Source: Acidobacteriota bacterium (GTDB taxonomy: Bacteria; Acidobacteriota; Thermoanaerobaculia; UBA5066). From it: a DNA stretch of 64,000 bases. The stretch is taken from the NCBI GenBank assembly GCA_029781975.1, contig JAKOVQ010000014.1, forward strand, positions 1-64,000, written 5' to 3'. Each line of letters opens with the position of its first letter. Position 1 is the first letter of the stretch. The notes under the pieces were generated by a model. That model saw nothing but the letters and a program-made list of their open reading frames with translations. It did not search any database and was not told the DNA's origin. Below are positions 47,401 to 55,254 of this stretch, piece by piece. Both the position numbers and the translations under genes were made by a program.

Positions 47401-47631
47401 GTTCACGAGGTGGAGGCTCGCCGCGCCCGAGCGCTTCGTCGCGCCGTCGACGTTCGCCCGGGCCGCGCCGCCCTCCCCGACGGTCCAGCCGGACGGGAGC
47501 GCCGGTCCTCCCTCGTCGAAGCCGGCCCGCGCGAGGGGGGCTCGCGGCGCGACCGCCGGGGAGGCCGCCGGGGCCGGCGCGGACGCGGAGAGGAGGAGCG
47601 CGGCGGCGAGGAGCGCGCGGGTCGTCGTCAT
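44428..47631 (-). CDS. Exported C45/phospholipase-B-like Ntn-hydrolase with M1-like C-terminal region
   Basis: This 1067-aa exported protein starts with a signal peptide (LLAAALLLSASAPAPAASP), then a CBM-like beta-sandwich (~30-185; GWTVGEGGAARANVDG, WFDDLELSEV). A phospholipase-B/C45-like Ntn-hydrolase domain follows (~200-560) with the nucleophile expected at Cys346 (HKCSSFVATG), GYTGVHFNVIADVVP, and NGAGIVIGETT. From ~660 the sequence looks like the C-terminal part of M1 peptidases (IKGTFALHQLRLLLGSEAF, SGRDLAPFLSPWIERTGLPDP, GYRVTLRVTQKG), but no HExxH is seen. A final domain (~890-1060) is also unrecognised. The ATG at 47631 has GGAGG upstream. Substrate unknown; an amidohydrolase or lipid-hydrolase role is inferred. 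Confidence 0.75.
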   Translation of the reverse strand: MTTTRALLAAALLLSASAPAPAASPAVAPRAPLARAGFDEGGPALPSGWTVGEGGAARANVDGATKRSGAASLHLVNAAPASTRVEGPPVRLEVGKVYRLAGWIRTREAFSDPTGRYPTPVPAALTMASFPFTNHSPAVGATRDWTRVETLFVATAGEDRIRAHLGLNGTATGEAWFDDLELSEVADVTEMIPLETVRWSGPGFRYDEKGWIFVHVEGEPYARGFQYGTLLAEEIAEYARKLGIAESAKDPSEGWAHLRLLADSVFLRKYDEEYLTEMKGIADGAAKAGAKVDGRPVDLLDVVTLNSAVDIGQMPSALRTTPNALTGRSFLTAQDELAVPDRTHKCSSFVATGPATRDGRVVFGQIFMWSGYTGVHFNVIADVVPAKGHRLVFQTFPGGIHSGTDFYVNGAGIVIGETTVAQTPWDLEGTPQSNRIRKAAQYASSIDDVARILRERNNGMYANDWTIADVKTDEGAILLLGTHRSRLWRTKEEPAPFGTPGFLWANNNARDPEVRREYGVQPDGAPFDLVFSPWNRDVAFRKWYDEKKGKIDAIEAVDLWASSPINRPHACDGKVTTAEMAEKLVFWAHYGKVTLREKFPAAGNRRMPDLPGAIPHLTLGYTAFNPIWVVEKLKEAHAKAPAPAPKGSREAVEAKDVESAWKVDRDRLWRGTVGPKGDADAWLVSGGAAYWQMLHGLPDDPQKARESLADQLAALNARALYFAAREGDVAAKDARRAYDRYGLYQIPRIKGTFALHQLRLLLGSEAFLAAMDAAWSANAGKDLSTAEFVAALGKASGRDLAPFLSPWIERTGLPDPRPEVSVARAKGGYRVTLRVTQKGTPYRLLGSVAIESPGKRVLKPFDVSGAESTAVFTVPDRPTRVVFDAGNDVPVPGRSPYSFVTFTDDFSRTRIVHGTSRQIEASRTLALRLQTALADAFSEVLPPVVKDCEVTDAELSASDLVLLGGPEDNSLVARVLTKLPARLGKGAFRFAGRTQADPDDGLFLCVPSPWNPERVVWLFAGNSALELFRMTNAPSFSLPQWAVFHGDEVKAKGWLPVPGFEVETAAD

Positions 47632-47705
47632 GCAGGGCCTCCGGAACGCCTCGGCGGGCCCGCCGGGCGCCGCCGCATGGTAGCCCGGAAGGAGAGGGCG
47701 CGGCG

Positions 47706-48962
47706 CTACGAGGCGCCGGGCTCGCGGAGGGCTGCTTCCAGCGCCGGGGGGCGCCTCGCGGTCTGCAGGCCGACGACCATCAGGAGGTTCGTGGCGACCA
47801 CGAGGAGGAACGCGTACAGGGGGAACTCCGCCGCCCCGGCCAGCCCCGAGGTGGCCGCCTCGTGCGCCAGGACGGCGGTGACGAGCCCGCGCGGGACCAG
47901 GGCCGTGACGAGGCGGTCCTCCTCGGCCGTGAGGGGGAGGAGGCCCGCCCGGTTGACCACGACGAGGGCCGCGCGGCGCCCGAGGAGAGCCAGGGCGACG
48001 AAGGCGAGGCTCGTCACGGCGGCCCGCGGCGTCAGGCCCGACCAGTTGACGACGATCCCGAGGAAGACGAAGAAGAAGGTCCTCACGAGGAACGTCGCCT
48101 GGGTCATGAAGCGGTGGATCGCGCGCCGCATCTGGCGGAAGGCCGCCTCGTCGTCCTTCGAGAGCGGCCTCCGGAAGACCCGGGCCACCAGGACGGGCTC
48201 GTTCGCCAGGACGACGCCGAAGGCGACGATGGCCACCGCCGAAGCCCCGCCGAGGGCGCTGACGATGCCGTCGAGCATCAGGACGACGCCGAAGGTGAGG
48301 GCTCCGGCCAGGCGGACCTCCCCCCCGGAGGAGCGCCTGAGGAAGCGGCTCCAGAGGAGCCCGACGCCGACCGCCACGAGGGAGCCGACCGCGAACCCGA
48401 CGACGGTCGACCTCAGGACGAGGCGGGGGACCGACTCCCCCTTCATCGCCTCGATGGCGACCCCGACACCCAGGATCCCGAGGACGTCGGCGATCGCGGC
48501 GTCGAGGACGACCCGGGTCCTCAGGTCGTCGCGGAAGCCGAGCTGCGCCGCGATGGGAAGGACGATCGCGCTCGAGGGGACGCCGAGGAGACAGCCCAGG
48601 GCGGCGGCCGACGGCCACGGCAGCTCGAGGACGATCCGGCAGAGGAGGGTGATCGTCCCGGCGGTCGCCGCGAAGCTGGCGACCGCGAGGAGGCTGCCCG
48701 CCGCCAGGCCCCGGATCGACTCCTCGAGGTCGAGCCCGATCCCCCCCTCGAAGAGGATCGTCACCAGGGCGACGGCCCCGAAGTAGGGGGCGGCGCGCGC
48801 GAACTCCGCGCCGGGGAGCCATCCCAGGAGCGGCCCGAGGAGGACGCCGAAGCCCATCAGGAGGACGACCGAGGGAACCCGCGTCCGGGCGAAGACGAGG
48901 TCCGCCGCGTACGAGAGGACCAGGAGAGCGCCCAGGAGCGAGAGGAACCCGGCGGCCTCCAC
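47706..48962 (-). CDS. Cation/proton antiporter (CPA family)
   Basis: This 418-aa integral membrane antiporter has about 12 helices of the Na+/H+ or K+/H+ exchanger fold. Key segments are VTILFEGGIGLDLEE, LLGVPSSAIVLPIA, RVVLDAAIADVLGILGVG (the conserved acidic transport core) and LVPRGLVTAVLAHE. There is no TrkA-N/C regulatory domain at the end. The cation cannot be chosen by sequence. The GTG start at 48962 lacks a Shine-Dalgarno; it is 35 nt downstream of the MarR gene, so the two form a unit next to the sucrose operon. Confidence 0.9.
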   Translation of the reverse strand: MEAAGFLSLLGALLVLSYAADLVFARTRVPSVVLLMGFGVLLGPLLGWLPGAEFARAAPYFGAVALVTILFEGGIGLDLEESIRGLAAGSLLAVASFAATAGTITLLCRIVLELPWPSAAALGCLLGVPSSAIVLPIAAQLGFRDDLRTRVVLDAAIADVLGILGVGVAIEAMKGESVPRLVLRSTVVGFAVGSLVAVGVGLLWSRFLRRSSGGEVRLAGALTFGVVLMLDGIVSALGGASAVAIVAFGVVLANEPVLVARVFRRPLSKDDEAAFRQMRRAIHRFMTQATFLVRTFFFVFLGIVVNWSGLTPRAAVTSLAFVALALLGRRAALVVVNRAGLLPLTAEEDRLVTALVPRGLVTAVLAHEAATSGLAGAAEFPLYAFLLVVATNLLMVVGLQTARRPPALEAALREPGAS

Positions 48963-48997
48963 GGGAGGAGTCTACGGGGAGAGGCTCCCGGGCGAGG

Positions 48998-49519
48998 TCA
49001 GGCCCCCTTCTCCGGGACGGCGCCCGACGCCGCCAACGGACCGCCCGCCCTCTTCCCGAGCTCGCGGGCCACGGCCGTCAGGACCTCCGACGCGGCCTGG
49101 AGCGTCTTGTCCGAGACCCCTCCGAGGGCTGCCTGCATCGCCTCCTCGACCGTGCCGGCGGTGCTGCGAGCGATCCGCCGTCCGCGGTCCGTCACCTTCA
49201 GCTGGGTCCGGCGGCGGTCCTTCTTGTCGATCCCGCGCGTCAGGTACCCCTCCTGCTCGAGCCGCTGGACGATGACCGTGACCGTGCTCGGGTGGAGCCT
49301 CAGGACGGCCGCCAGCTGGCCGGCGGCAATCCCCGGGTACTTTCCGACTACGCGCAGGACCAACCGTTGGGGCCCCGTCACACCGAACTTCGCCGCCATC
49401 CTCTTCGAGGCCCGTTGCAGGCCGTGGTCCACGGCCCAGAGCATCTTCATGAAATCGAGGACCTCCCCGAGGGGAGCGTCCGCTACGGCAGCGGCATCGA
49501 CCCGTTCCCGTCGCACCAT
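48998..49519 (-). CDS. MarR-family transcription regulator
   Basis: This 173-aa winged-helix regulator has the MarR core: an N-terminal helix pair (VLDFMKMLWAVDHGLQRASKRMAAKFG), VTGPQRLVLRVVGKYPGIAAGQLAAVLRLHPSTVTVIVQRLEQEGYLTR (helix-turn-helix plus wing start, ~45-95), the wing KDRRRTQLKVTDRGRRIA, and a C-terminal helix for dimerisation. The ATG at 49519 has GGAGGAGG upstream; the GTG at 49534 is also open. It is divergent from the sucrose operon and cotranscribed with the antiporter. The palindrome at 49698-49711 is its likely operator. Confidence 0.9.
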   Translation of the reverse strand: MVRRERVDAAAVADAPLGEVLDFMKMLWAVDHGLQRASKRMAAKFGVTGPQRLVLRVVGKYPGIAAGQLAAVLRLHPSTVTVIVQRLEQEGYLTRGIDKKDRRRTQLKVTDRGRRIARSTAGTVEEAMQAALGGVSDKTLQAASEVLTAVARELGKRAGGPLAASGAVPEKGA

Positions 49520-49697
49520 ACCCGCCTCCTCCACGGCCCCGCGGGCCTCCGGCCCCGGACGGCCTCTCGATTCCGGATTGAACCACGTCCGGGGCCCGTC
49601 CGGGAGCCTGAAATGCCTCCCTCGAGGCGATCCGCGGGCCCCGCCTTCCCAGGGGCCCGGCGCGGGCCGTGTGAGTCGAGGGGCGTGCGGCGTGGCA

Positions 49698-49711
49698 ATT
49701 TGAACTCAAAT
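49698..49711. promoter_or_regulatory. Likely MarR operator, perfect ATTTGA-AC-TCAAAT palindrome
   Basis: A perfect 6-2-6 inverted repeat covers the -35 box of the fructokinase promoter. It is A+T-rich in a very G+C-rich setting and sits in the marR-fructokinase divergent spacer. TTGA...TCAA half-sites are typical of MarR-type operators. Confidence 0.65.
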
Positions 49712-49728
49712 CAACCTTCCGCTAGAAT
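49700..49728 (+). promoter_or_regulatory. Sigma-70-type promoter of the sucrose operon, leaderless
   Basis: TTGAAC (49700-49705), 17-nt spacer, TAGAAT (49723-49728). The -10 ends 8 nt before the ATG at 49737, predicting a start about 2 nt upstream of the codon. The bases between are GGCGGGCG, not a Shine-Dalgarno. The -35 lies inside the palindrome at 49698-49711. Confidence 0.65.
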
Positions 49729-49736
49729 GGCGGGCG

Positions 49737-50714
49737 ATGATGGCTTCTCCTGCCCGCTCGATCCCGTTCGCCGCCGCGGCTCGCCGCCCGACGAATCGAA
49801 GGCGCGTGGGCCTCATCGGCGAAGCCCTGATCGACGGCCTCCCCGGCGGGGACGCGCCGGGAGGAGCCCCGTTCAACGTCGCCTGCCACCTCGCCGCCCT
49901 CGGGCTCGAGGCTCTCCTCGTGACCCGCGTCGGTGCCGACCCGGACGGCGAATGGCTGGAGCGGGAGATCGCCTCCCGCGGCCTCTCGACCCGCGCGGTC
50001 CAGCGCGACCCATTGAGGCCAACGGGTCGCGTCACGGTGGACCTCGCCGGCGGCTCCCCGGCTTTCGACATCCCCCCGGACCAGGCGTTCGACGCCATCG
50101 AGCCCGTGCCCGCTCATGACGCCCTCGCAGAGCTTCGGCCGTCCGCCGTCTACTTCGGGACGCTCGCGTGGCGGTCCGAGGGCGGGCCCGGGGCCCTCTC
50201 CGTCGTCCTCCGGGGAATCGAGGCGCCGGCGTTCGTCGACCTCAACCTCAGGGCCCCCTGGTACGACCGGGGCGCCGTCGAGGCTGCCCTCGAGGCGGCT
50301 CACGTCGCCAAGCTGAGCGACGGGGAGCTCCTCGAGACGGCCCGGCTCATGGGACTGCCGGACGCGCCCCCGTTCGAGCAGGCCGCCACTCTCTGCCGCA
50401 GGTTCTCCCTGGCGCGCCTCTTCGTGACACGGGGCGATCAGGGCGTCTTCGTGGCCGAGGCGGGCCCGGTCTCGGTCCGGATCCTGGCGGCGCCCGCCGT
50501 GGCGCCACCCGGACTCCTCGAGGACACCGTCGGGGCGGGTGACGCGTTCTCCGCGGTGGCCCTCGCCGGCATGGCGCTAGACTGGCCCCTCTCGTCCGTG
50601 CTCGAGCGCGCCACGGCCCTGGCGGGCGCGGTGACCCGGATCCGGGGCGCCCTTCCGTCCGAGCCCGGCTTCTACGCGCCGTTCCTCGCGGAGTCCCGGG
50701 AGGCCCGACCATGA
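49737..50714 (+). CDS. PfkB-family carbohydrate kinase, probable fructokinase
   Basis: This 325-aa ribokinase-fold kinase has the family motifs GGAPFNVACHLAALGLEALLVTRVGAD (N-terminal substrate site, residues ~42-68), LKLSDGELLE-type region, and the C-terminal anion-hole signature DTVGAGDAFSAVALAG. Fructose is the expected substrate because it heads the operon with sucrose-phosphate synthase/phosphatase and sucrose synthase, where it would rephosphorylate fructose released by sucrose synthase. The start is ATGATG at 49737; no ribosome site, leaderless promoter. The stop overlaps the next gene by ATGA. Confidence 0.88.
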   Translation: MMASPARSIPFAAAARRPTNRRRVGLIGEALIDGLPGGDAPGGAPFNVACHLAALGLEALLVTRVGADPDGEWLEREIASRGLSTRAVQRDPLRPTGRVTVDLAGGSPAFDIPPDQAFDAIEPVPAHDALAELRPSAVYFGTLAWRSEGGPGALSVVLRGIEAPAFVDLNLRAPWYDRGAVEAALEAAHVAKLSDGELLETARLMGLPDAPPFEQAATLCRRFSLARLFVTRGDQGVFVAEAGPVSVRILAAPAVAPPGLLEDTVGAGDAFSAVALAGMALDWPLSSVLERATALAGAVTRIRGALPSEPGFYAPFLAESREARP

Positions 50715-52867
50715 ACGGAAACGACGAGAAGCTCTACGTCCTGATGCTGAGCGTCCACGGGCTGATCCGGGGGGTCTCCCCGGAGCTGGGGCGCGACGCC
50801 GACACCGGAGGCCAGGTGGGCTACGTCCTCGACCTGGCCCGGGCGCTGGGGAGGCACCCGGGCGTGTCGCGTGTCGATCTGGTCACCCGCCTCGTGGAGG
50901 ACCCCGCCGTCGGCCCGGACTACGCCGTCCCGCGCGAGCCGCTCGGCCCCGGCGCGACCCTCGTAAGGCTTCCCTTCGGCCCTCGCCGCTACCTCAGGAA
51001 GGAGCTCCTCTGGCCCCATATCGACTCGCTCGTCGACGCGTGCGTCGAGTACCTCCGGGCGGAGGGCCGCCTCCCGCACGTCGTCCACAGCCACTACGCC
51101 GACGCCGGCCGCGCGGGAGTCCTCCTGTCGCAGCTCCTCGGGATCCCCCACGTCCACACGGGGCACTCCCTGGGGCGGACGAAGCGGAGCCGGCTTCTCA
51201 CGAGCGGCCGTTCCGACGCGGCCCTCGAGCGCCAGTTCAACTTCCAGACCCGGATCGCCGCCGAGGAGGAGGCGCTCGAAAACGCCCGGCTGGTCGTCGC
51301 GAGCACGCGGCAGGAGGTGGCGGAGCAGTGGGGAGCGTACGAGAACTACAACCCCCGGCGCTTCGCCGTCATCCCGCCCGCCGTCGACACCTCCCGGTTC
51401 GCTCCCCCGCCCGTCCGGCGCAAGCCGGACCCGTGCCCGTGGATCGACAGGTTCCTCGCGGATCCCGACAAGCCGCCGATCCTCGCCATCTGCCGGCCGG
51501 CACCTAAGAAGAACGTCGACGGCCTCGTCGAAGCCTTCGCCTCCGACCCGCGCCTCAGGGAGCGTGCGAACCTCGTGATCCTCGCGGGGAACCGCGACGA
51601 CCTGACGAAGGCGGAGGAGCCCGCCCGCCACGTCTACGAGGAGCTCCTCCTCGCCCTCGACCGGCACGACCTCTGGGGACACGTCGCCATCCCGAAACGC
51701 CACGACCCGGAGGACGTCCCCGAGGTCTACCGCCTCGCGGCGGCACGCCACGGCATCTTCGTCAACCCCGCCCTCACCGAGCCGTTCGGGCTCACGCTCC
51801 TGGAGGCCGCCGCCAGCGGCCTCCCCGTCGTCGCCACGAACGACGGCGGCCCGCGGGACATCCTGGCGAACGGACGCAACGGGATCCTCGTCGACCCACG
51901 CGACACCGGGGCCCTGGCCGCAGCTCTCCTCGAGGCGCTCGAGAACCCCGCCCGCCGGCGCGACTGGGTGCGCAACGGCCTGAAGGCCGTCCGGAGGACC
52001 TACACCTGGGAGGGGCACGTCGAGCGGTACGTGCGGGAGGTCACGAAGCTCCTGCGGCGGGACCGCAAGGCCTGGAGGAAGAGGAAGGTCGCCGGGCGCG
52101 GCGCGCCTCCGGCGCGGCTGACGGAGGCGAGCCACCTCCTGGCGAGCGACATCGACGACACCCTGATCGGGGACCGGGAGGGGCTGCGAGAGCTCCTCCG
52201 CTGGCTGAAGGGCGGCGCTCCCGCGGTCGCCTTCGGCGTCGCGACGGGGCGTTCCCTCCCGATGGCCCTCGAGGTCCTCCGGGAATGGGACGTCCCGACG
52301 CCCGACGTGGTGGTCGCGGCGGTCGGCTCCGAGATCTATCACGGCCCCGACCTCGTCCCCGACATCGCCTGGGAGCGGCACGTCCAGCACGGCTGGCGGC
52401 GCAGGGCCCTCGAGACCGCCCTCGCCCAGGTCCCGGGCCTCACGCTGCAGGAGGACCGGAAGCAGGGCGTGCGCAAGCTGAGCTACTACGTCGACCCGCG
52501 GGCGATGCCGCCGGTCGAGGCGCTCCGGCGGCGGCTGCGCCGGCACGGGCTCATGGCGCGCCTCGTCTACTCGCAGGAGCGCTACCTCGACGTCCTGCCC
52601 ATCCGCGCCTCGAAGGGACTGGCGCTGCGCTACCTCGCCTTCAGCCTCGGCCTGCCTCCCGAGAAGATCCTCGTCGCCGGCGATTCCGGGAACGACCTCG
52701 AGATGCTCCTGGGCGACACGCTCGCCGTCGTGGTCGCGAACCACAAGCCCGAGCTCGCCCACCTGAAGGGCTCGAACCGCGTCTACTTCGCCCGCGCCGC
52801 CTACGCGTGCGGAATCCTCGAGGGGATCGCGCACTACTCCTTCGCGCCGGAGACCGTCCCATGCTGA
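50711..52867 (+). CDS. Bidomainal sucrose-phosphate synthase/sucrose-phosphate phosphatase
   Basis: This 718-aa enzyme has a GT-B glycosyltransferase part (~1-440) with [35 protein letters not shown], and the nucleotide-sugar E-x7-E motif [19 protein letters not shown]. It makes sucrose 6-phosphate from UDP-glucose (or ADP-glucose) and fructose 6-phosphate. A HAD-type sucrose-phosphatase domain (~470-715) has motif [10 protein letters not shown] near 479, GVATGRS and [11 protein letters not shown]. Both catalytic halves look intact. It begins with an ATGA overlap with the kinase and ends 7 nt inside the sucrose synthase reading (ATG at 52861). Confidence 0.93.
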   Translation: MNGNDEKLYVLMLSVHGLIRGVSPELGRDADTGGQVGYVLDLARALGRHPGVSRVDLVTRLVEDPAVGPDYAVPREPLGPGATLVRLPFGPRRYLRKELLWPHIDSLVDACVEYLRAEGRLPHVVHSHYADAGRAGVLLSQLLGIPHVHTGHSLGRTKRSRLLTSGRSDAALERQFNFQTRIAAEEEALENARLVVASTRQEVAEQWGAYENYNPRRFAVIPPAVDTSRFAPPPVRRKPDPCPWIDRFLADPDKPPILAICRPAPKKNVDGLVEAFASDPRLRERANLVILAGNRDDLTKAEEPARHVYEELLLALDRHDLWGHVAIPKRHDPEDVPEVYRLAAARHGIFVNPALTEPFGLTLLEAAASGLPVVATNDGGPRDILANGRNGILVDPRDTGALAAALLEALENPARRRDWVRNGLKAVRRTYTWEGHVERYVREVTKLLRRDRKAWRKRKVAGRGAPPARLTEASHLLASDIDDTLIGDREGLRELLRWLKGGAPAVAFGVATGRSLPMALEVLREWDVPTPDVVVAAVGSEIYHGPDLVPDIAWERHVQHGWRRRALETALAQVPGLTLQEDRKQGVRKLSYYVDPRAMPPVEALRRRLRRHGLMARLVYSQERYLDVLPIRASKGLALRYLAFSLGLPPEKILVAGDSGNDLEMLLGDTLAVVVANHKPELAHLKGSNRVYFARAAYACGILEGIAHYSFAPETVPC

Positions 52868-55254
52868 CCGACCTCTCCGTCCTCGCCCGGGACCACCGCG
52901 AGGCCCTGGTCCTCCTCCTCGACCGCTGGACCGCAGGGCGCCCCGTCGCGCTCCTGAGGTCCGACCTCCTCAGGGGCTTCGAGGAGGTGCGCGCGTCGTA
53001 CGACAGGGTCGATCTCGCCGAGACGCCCGTCGGCGAGTTCGTGTCGCTGCTGCAGGAGGTGGTCTTCCGCTACCCCTGGGCCGTCTTCTCCCTCCGCGAC
53101 GGGCCAGGCGCCTACCGGTACGTGAGGATCCACCGCGACCGGCTCGAGCCCGAAGAGATCGACACCGCCGAGTCGCTCCGGTTCAAGGAGAGGCTGATCG
53201 CCCCGTCGATGGAGGAGGACGACGGCTTCGAGATCGACTTCGGCCCCTTCTCGCGCGGCTTCCCGCGCCTCACCGAGGCCCGCTCGATCGGCCAGGGGCT
53301 CAGCTTCCTCAACCGCCACCTCGCGAGCCAGATGTTCAACAACCCGCGCGAGGGGGCCGACCGGCTCCACGACTTCCTGGCCCTCCACGTCCTCGACGGG
53401 CAGTCCCTCCTCCTCCGCTCGAGGTTCCGCGACACGGCCTCCCTCCGGGAGGCGCTCCGCCGGGCGACGGCGCTCCTCGAGAGGAGGGACTCCGAGGCCC
53501 CGTGGGCCGGGGTCGCCGAGGAGCTGGCCGGCCTCGGCGTCCACCCCGGCTGGGGCGACACGGCGGGGCGCGCCGCCGAGACGATGTCGCTCCTGATGGA
53601 CCTCCTCGAGGCGCCCTCACCCGAGGGGCTCGAGGGGTTCCTCGCGCGCGTGCCGATGATCTCGCGCGTCGTCATCCTCTCGCCCCACGGCTTCTTCGGC
53701 CAGGCCGACGTCCTGGGCCTCCCCGACACCGGCGGCCAGGTGGTCTACATCCTCGACCAGGTGCGCGCCCTGGAGAAGGAGATGCGGAAAAGGCTCGCGG
53801 AGCAGGGGGTGGACGTCGAGCCGAAGATCGTCATCGTCACCCGGCTCATCCCCGAAGCTCAGGGGACGACCTGCGACCAGCGGCTGGAGAAGGTCGAGGG
53901 GTGCCACGGCGCGGTCATCCTCCGGGTGCCGTTCCGTTTCCGGAGCGGCGAGATCGTGAGGCACTGGATCTCGCGGTTCGAGGTCTGGCCGTTCCTCGAG
54001 CGCTTCTCCCGCGACGTCGAGCGCGAGGCGCTGGCCGAGGTCGGAGGGCGCCCCGACCTGATCATCGGGAACTACTCCGACGGGAACCTCGTCGCCTCGC
54101 TCCTCGGCCAGAGGCTCGGGGTGACGCACGCCACGATCGCCCACGCCCTCGAGAAGACCAAGTACCTCTTCTCGGCCCTCTACTGGCGCGACAACGAGTC
54201 CCGCTACCACTTCTCCTGCCAGTACACGGCCGACCTCCTGGCGATGAACAGCGCCGACTTCATCATCACGAGCACCTACCAGGAGATCGCCGGGACGAAG
54301 ACCCAGATGGGGCAGTACGAGAGCTACCAGGCGTTCACGATGCCGGAGCTCTACCGCGTCGTGAACGGGATCGACGTCTTCGACCCGCGCTTCAACATCG
54401 TCTCGCCGGGGGCCGACGAGACCGTCTACTTCCCCTACACCGATTCGGGCCGGCGGCTCGGCGCCTACGTCCCCAGGATCGAGGAGCTCCTCTTCGGCGA
54501 ACCCGGGCCGGACGAGCGGGGAAAGCTCGCGGAGCCCGACAAGCCGATCGTCTTCACGATGGCGCGGCTCGACCGGATCAAGAACCTCACGGGGCTCGTC
54601 GACTGCTACGGCGCCTCGCCGCGCCTGCGCAAGCTCGCCAACCTCGTCGTCGTCGGGGGGAAGATCGACCCCTCCCAGTGCGGCGACCACGAGGAAGCCG
54701 AGCAGGCCCGCTGGCTCCACGAGCTCTTCGCGCGCCACGGCCTCGACGGCCAGGTCCGCTGGGTGGGGCGGCGGCTCGACCGGCACCTGGCGGGCGAGCT
54801 CTACCGCGTCGTCGCCGACCGCCGCGGGGTCTTCGTCCAGCCGGCCCTTTTCGAGGCCTTCGGCCTGACCGTGGTGGAGGCGATGGCGTCCGGCCTCCCG
54901 ACGTTCGCGACGTGCCACGGGGGCCCGGCCGAGATCATCGAGGACGGCCGGTCGGGCTTCCACGTCGACCCGACCGACGGGGCGGCCATGGCCGAGCGGA
55001 TCGCCGGGTTCCTCGAGAGGTGTGACGTGGATCTCCAACTTTGGCTCCGACTGTCCGCAGCGGCCGTCGCCAGGGTGGAAGCCCGGTACACTTGGCGCCG
55101 GTATGCCGACCGGATCATGACGTTCTCCCGCATCTACGGCTTCTGGAAGTTCGTCAGCGGCCTAGAACGGCAGGAGACCCAGAGGTACCTGCAGGCGCTC
55201 TATCGCCTGCAGCTCCGTCCGTTGGCCGCTGCGGTCGGGGGAGGCGACGGCTGA
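52861..55254 (+). CDS. Sucrose synthase
   Basis: This 797-aa enzyme interconverts sucrose + NDP and NDP-glucose + fructose. It shows an N-terminal SUS region, then the GT-B core: [32 protein letters not shown] (residues ~280-310), [54 protein letters not shown] and the E-x7-E motif [20 protein letters not shown]. Bacterial sucrose synthases of this kind are known from several proteobacteria and cyanobacteria. The start ATG at 52861 lies in the end of the SPS gene; the longer reading is a shadow. Preference for ADP or UDP is not decidable here. Confidence 0.94.
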   Translation: MLTDLSVLARDHREALVLLLDRWTAGRPVALLRSDLLRGFEEVRASYDRVDLAETPVGEFVSLLQEVVFRYPWAVFSLRDGPGAYRYVRIHRDRLEPEEIDTAESLRFKERLIAPSMEEDDGFEIDFGPFSRGFPRLTEARSIGQGLSFLNRHLASQMFNNPREGADRLHDFLALHVLDGQSLLLRSRFRDTASLREALRRATALLERRDSEAPWAGVAEELAGLGVHPGWGDTAGRAAETMSLLMDLLEAPSPEGLEGFLARVPMISRVVILSPHGFFGQADVLGLPDTGGQVVYILDQVRALEKEMRKRLAEQGVDVEPKIVIVTRLIPEAQGTTCDQRLEKVEGCHGAVILRVPFRFRSGEIVRHWISRFEVWPFLERFSRDVEREALAEVGGRPDLIIGNYSDGNLVASLLGQRLGVTHATIAHALEKTKYLFSALYWRDNESRYHFSCQYTADLLAMNSADFIITSTYQEIAGTKTQMGQYESYQAFTMPELYRVVNGIDVFDPRFNIVSPGADETVYFPYTDSGRRLGAYVPRIEELLFGEPGPDERGKLAEPDKPIVFTMARLDRIKNLTGLVDCYGASPRLRKLANLVVVGGKIDPSQCGDHEEAEQARWLHELFARHGLDGQVRWVGRRLDRHLAGELYRVVADRRGVFVQPALFEAFGLTVVEAMASGLPTFATCHGGPAEIIEDGRSGFHVDPTDGAAMAERIAGFLERCDVDLQLWLRLSAAAVARVEARYTWRRYADRIMTFSRIYGFWKFVSGLERQETQRYLQALYRLQLRPLAAAVGGGDG
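55237..55244 (+). promoter_or_regulatory. Strong Shine-Dalgarno supporting a CTG start
   Basis: GGGGGAGG with a 6-nt spacer precedes the CTG at 55251, which overlaps the sucrose synthase stop (CTGA). No ATG, GTG or TTG is placed so well for the ClC gene. Confidence 0.55.

Noticed and set aside
52285-52860. Longer start for sucrose synthase
   Set aside because: It is in the frame of the SPS gene's shadow; the ATG at 52861 gives the known N-terminus.
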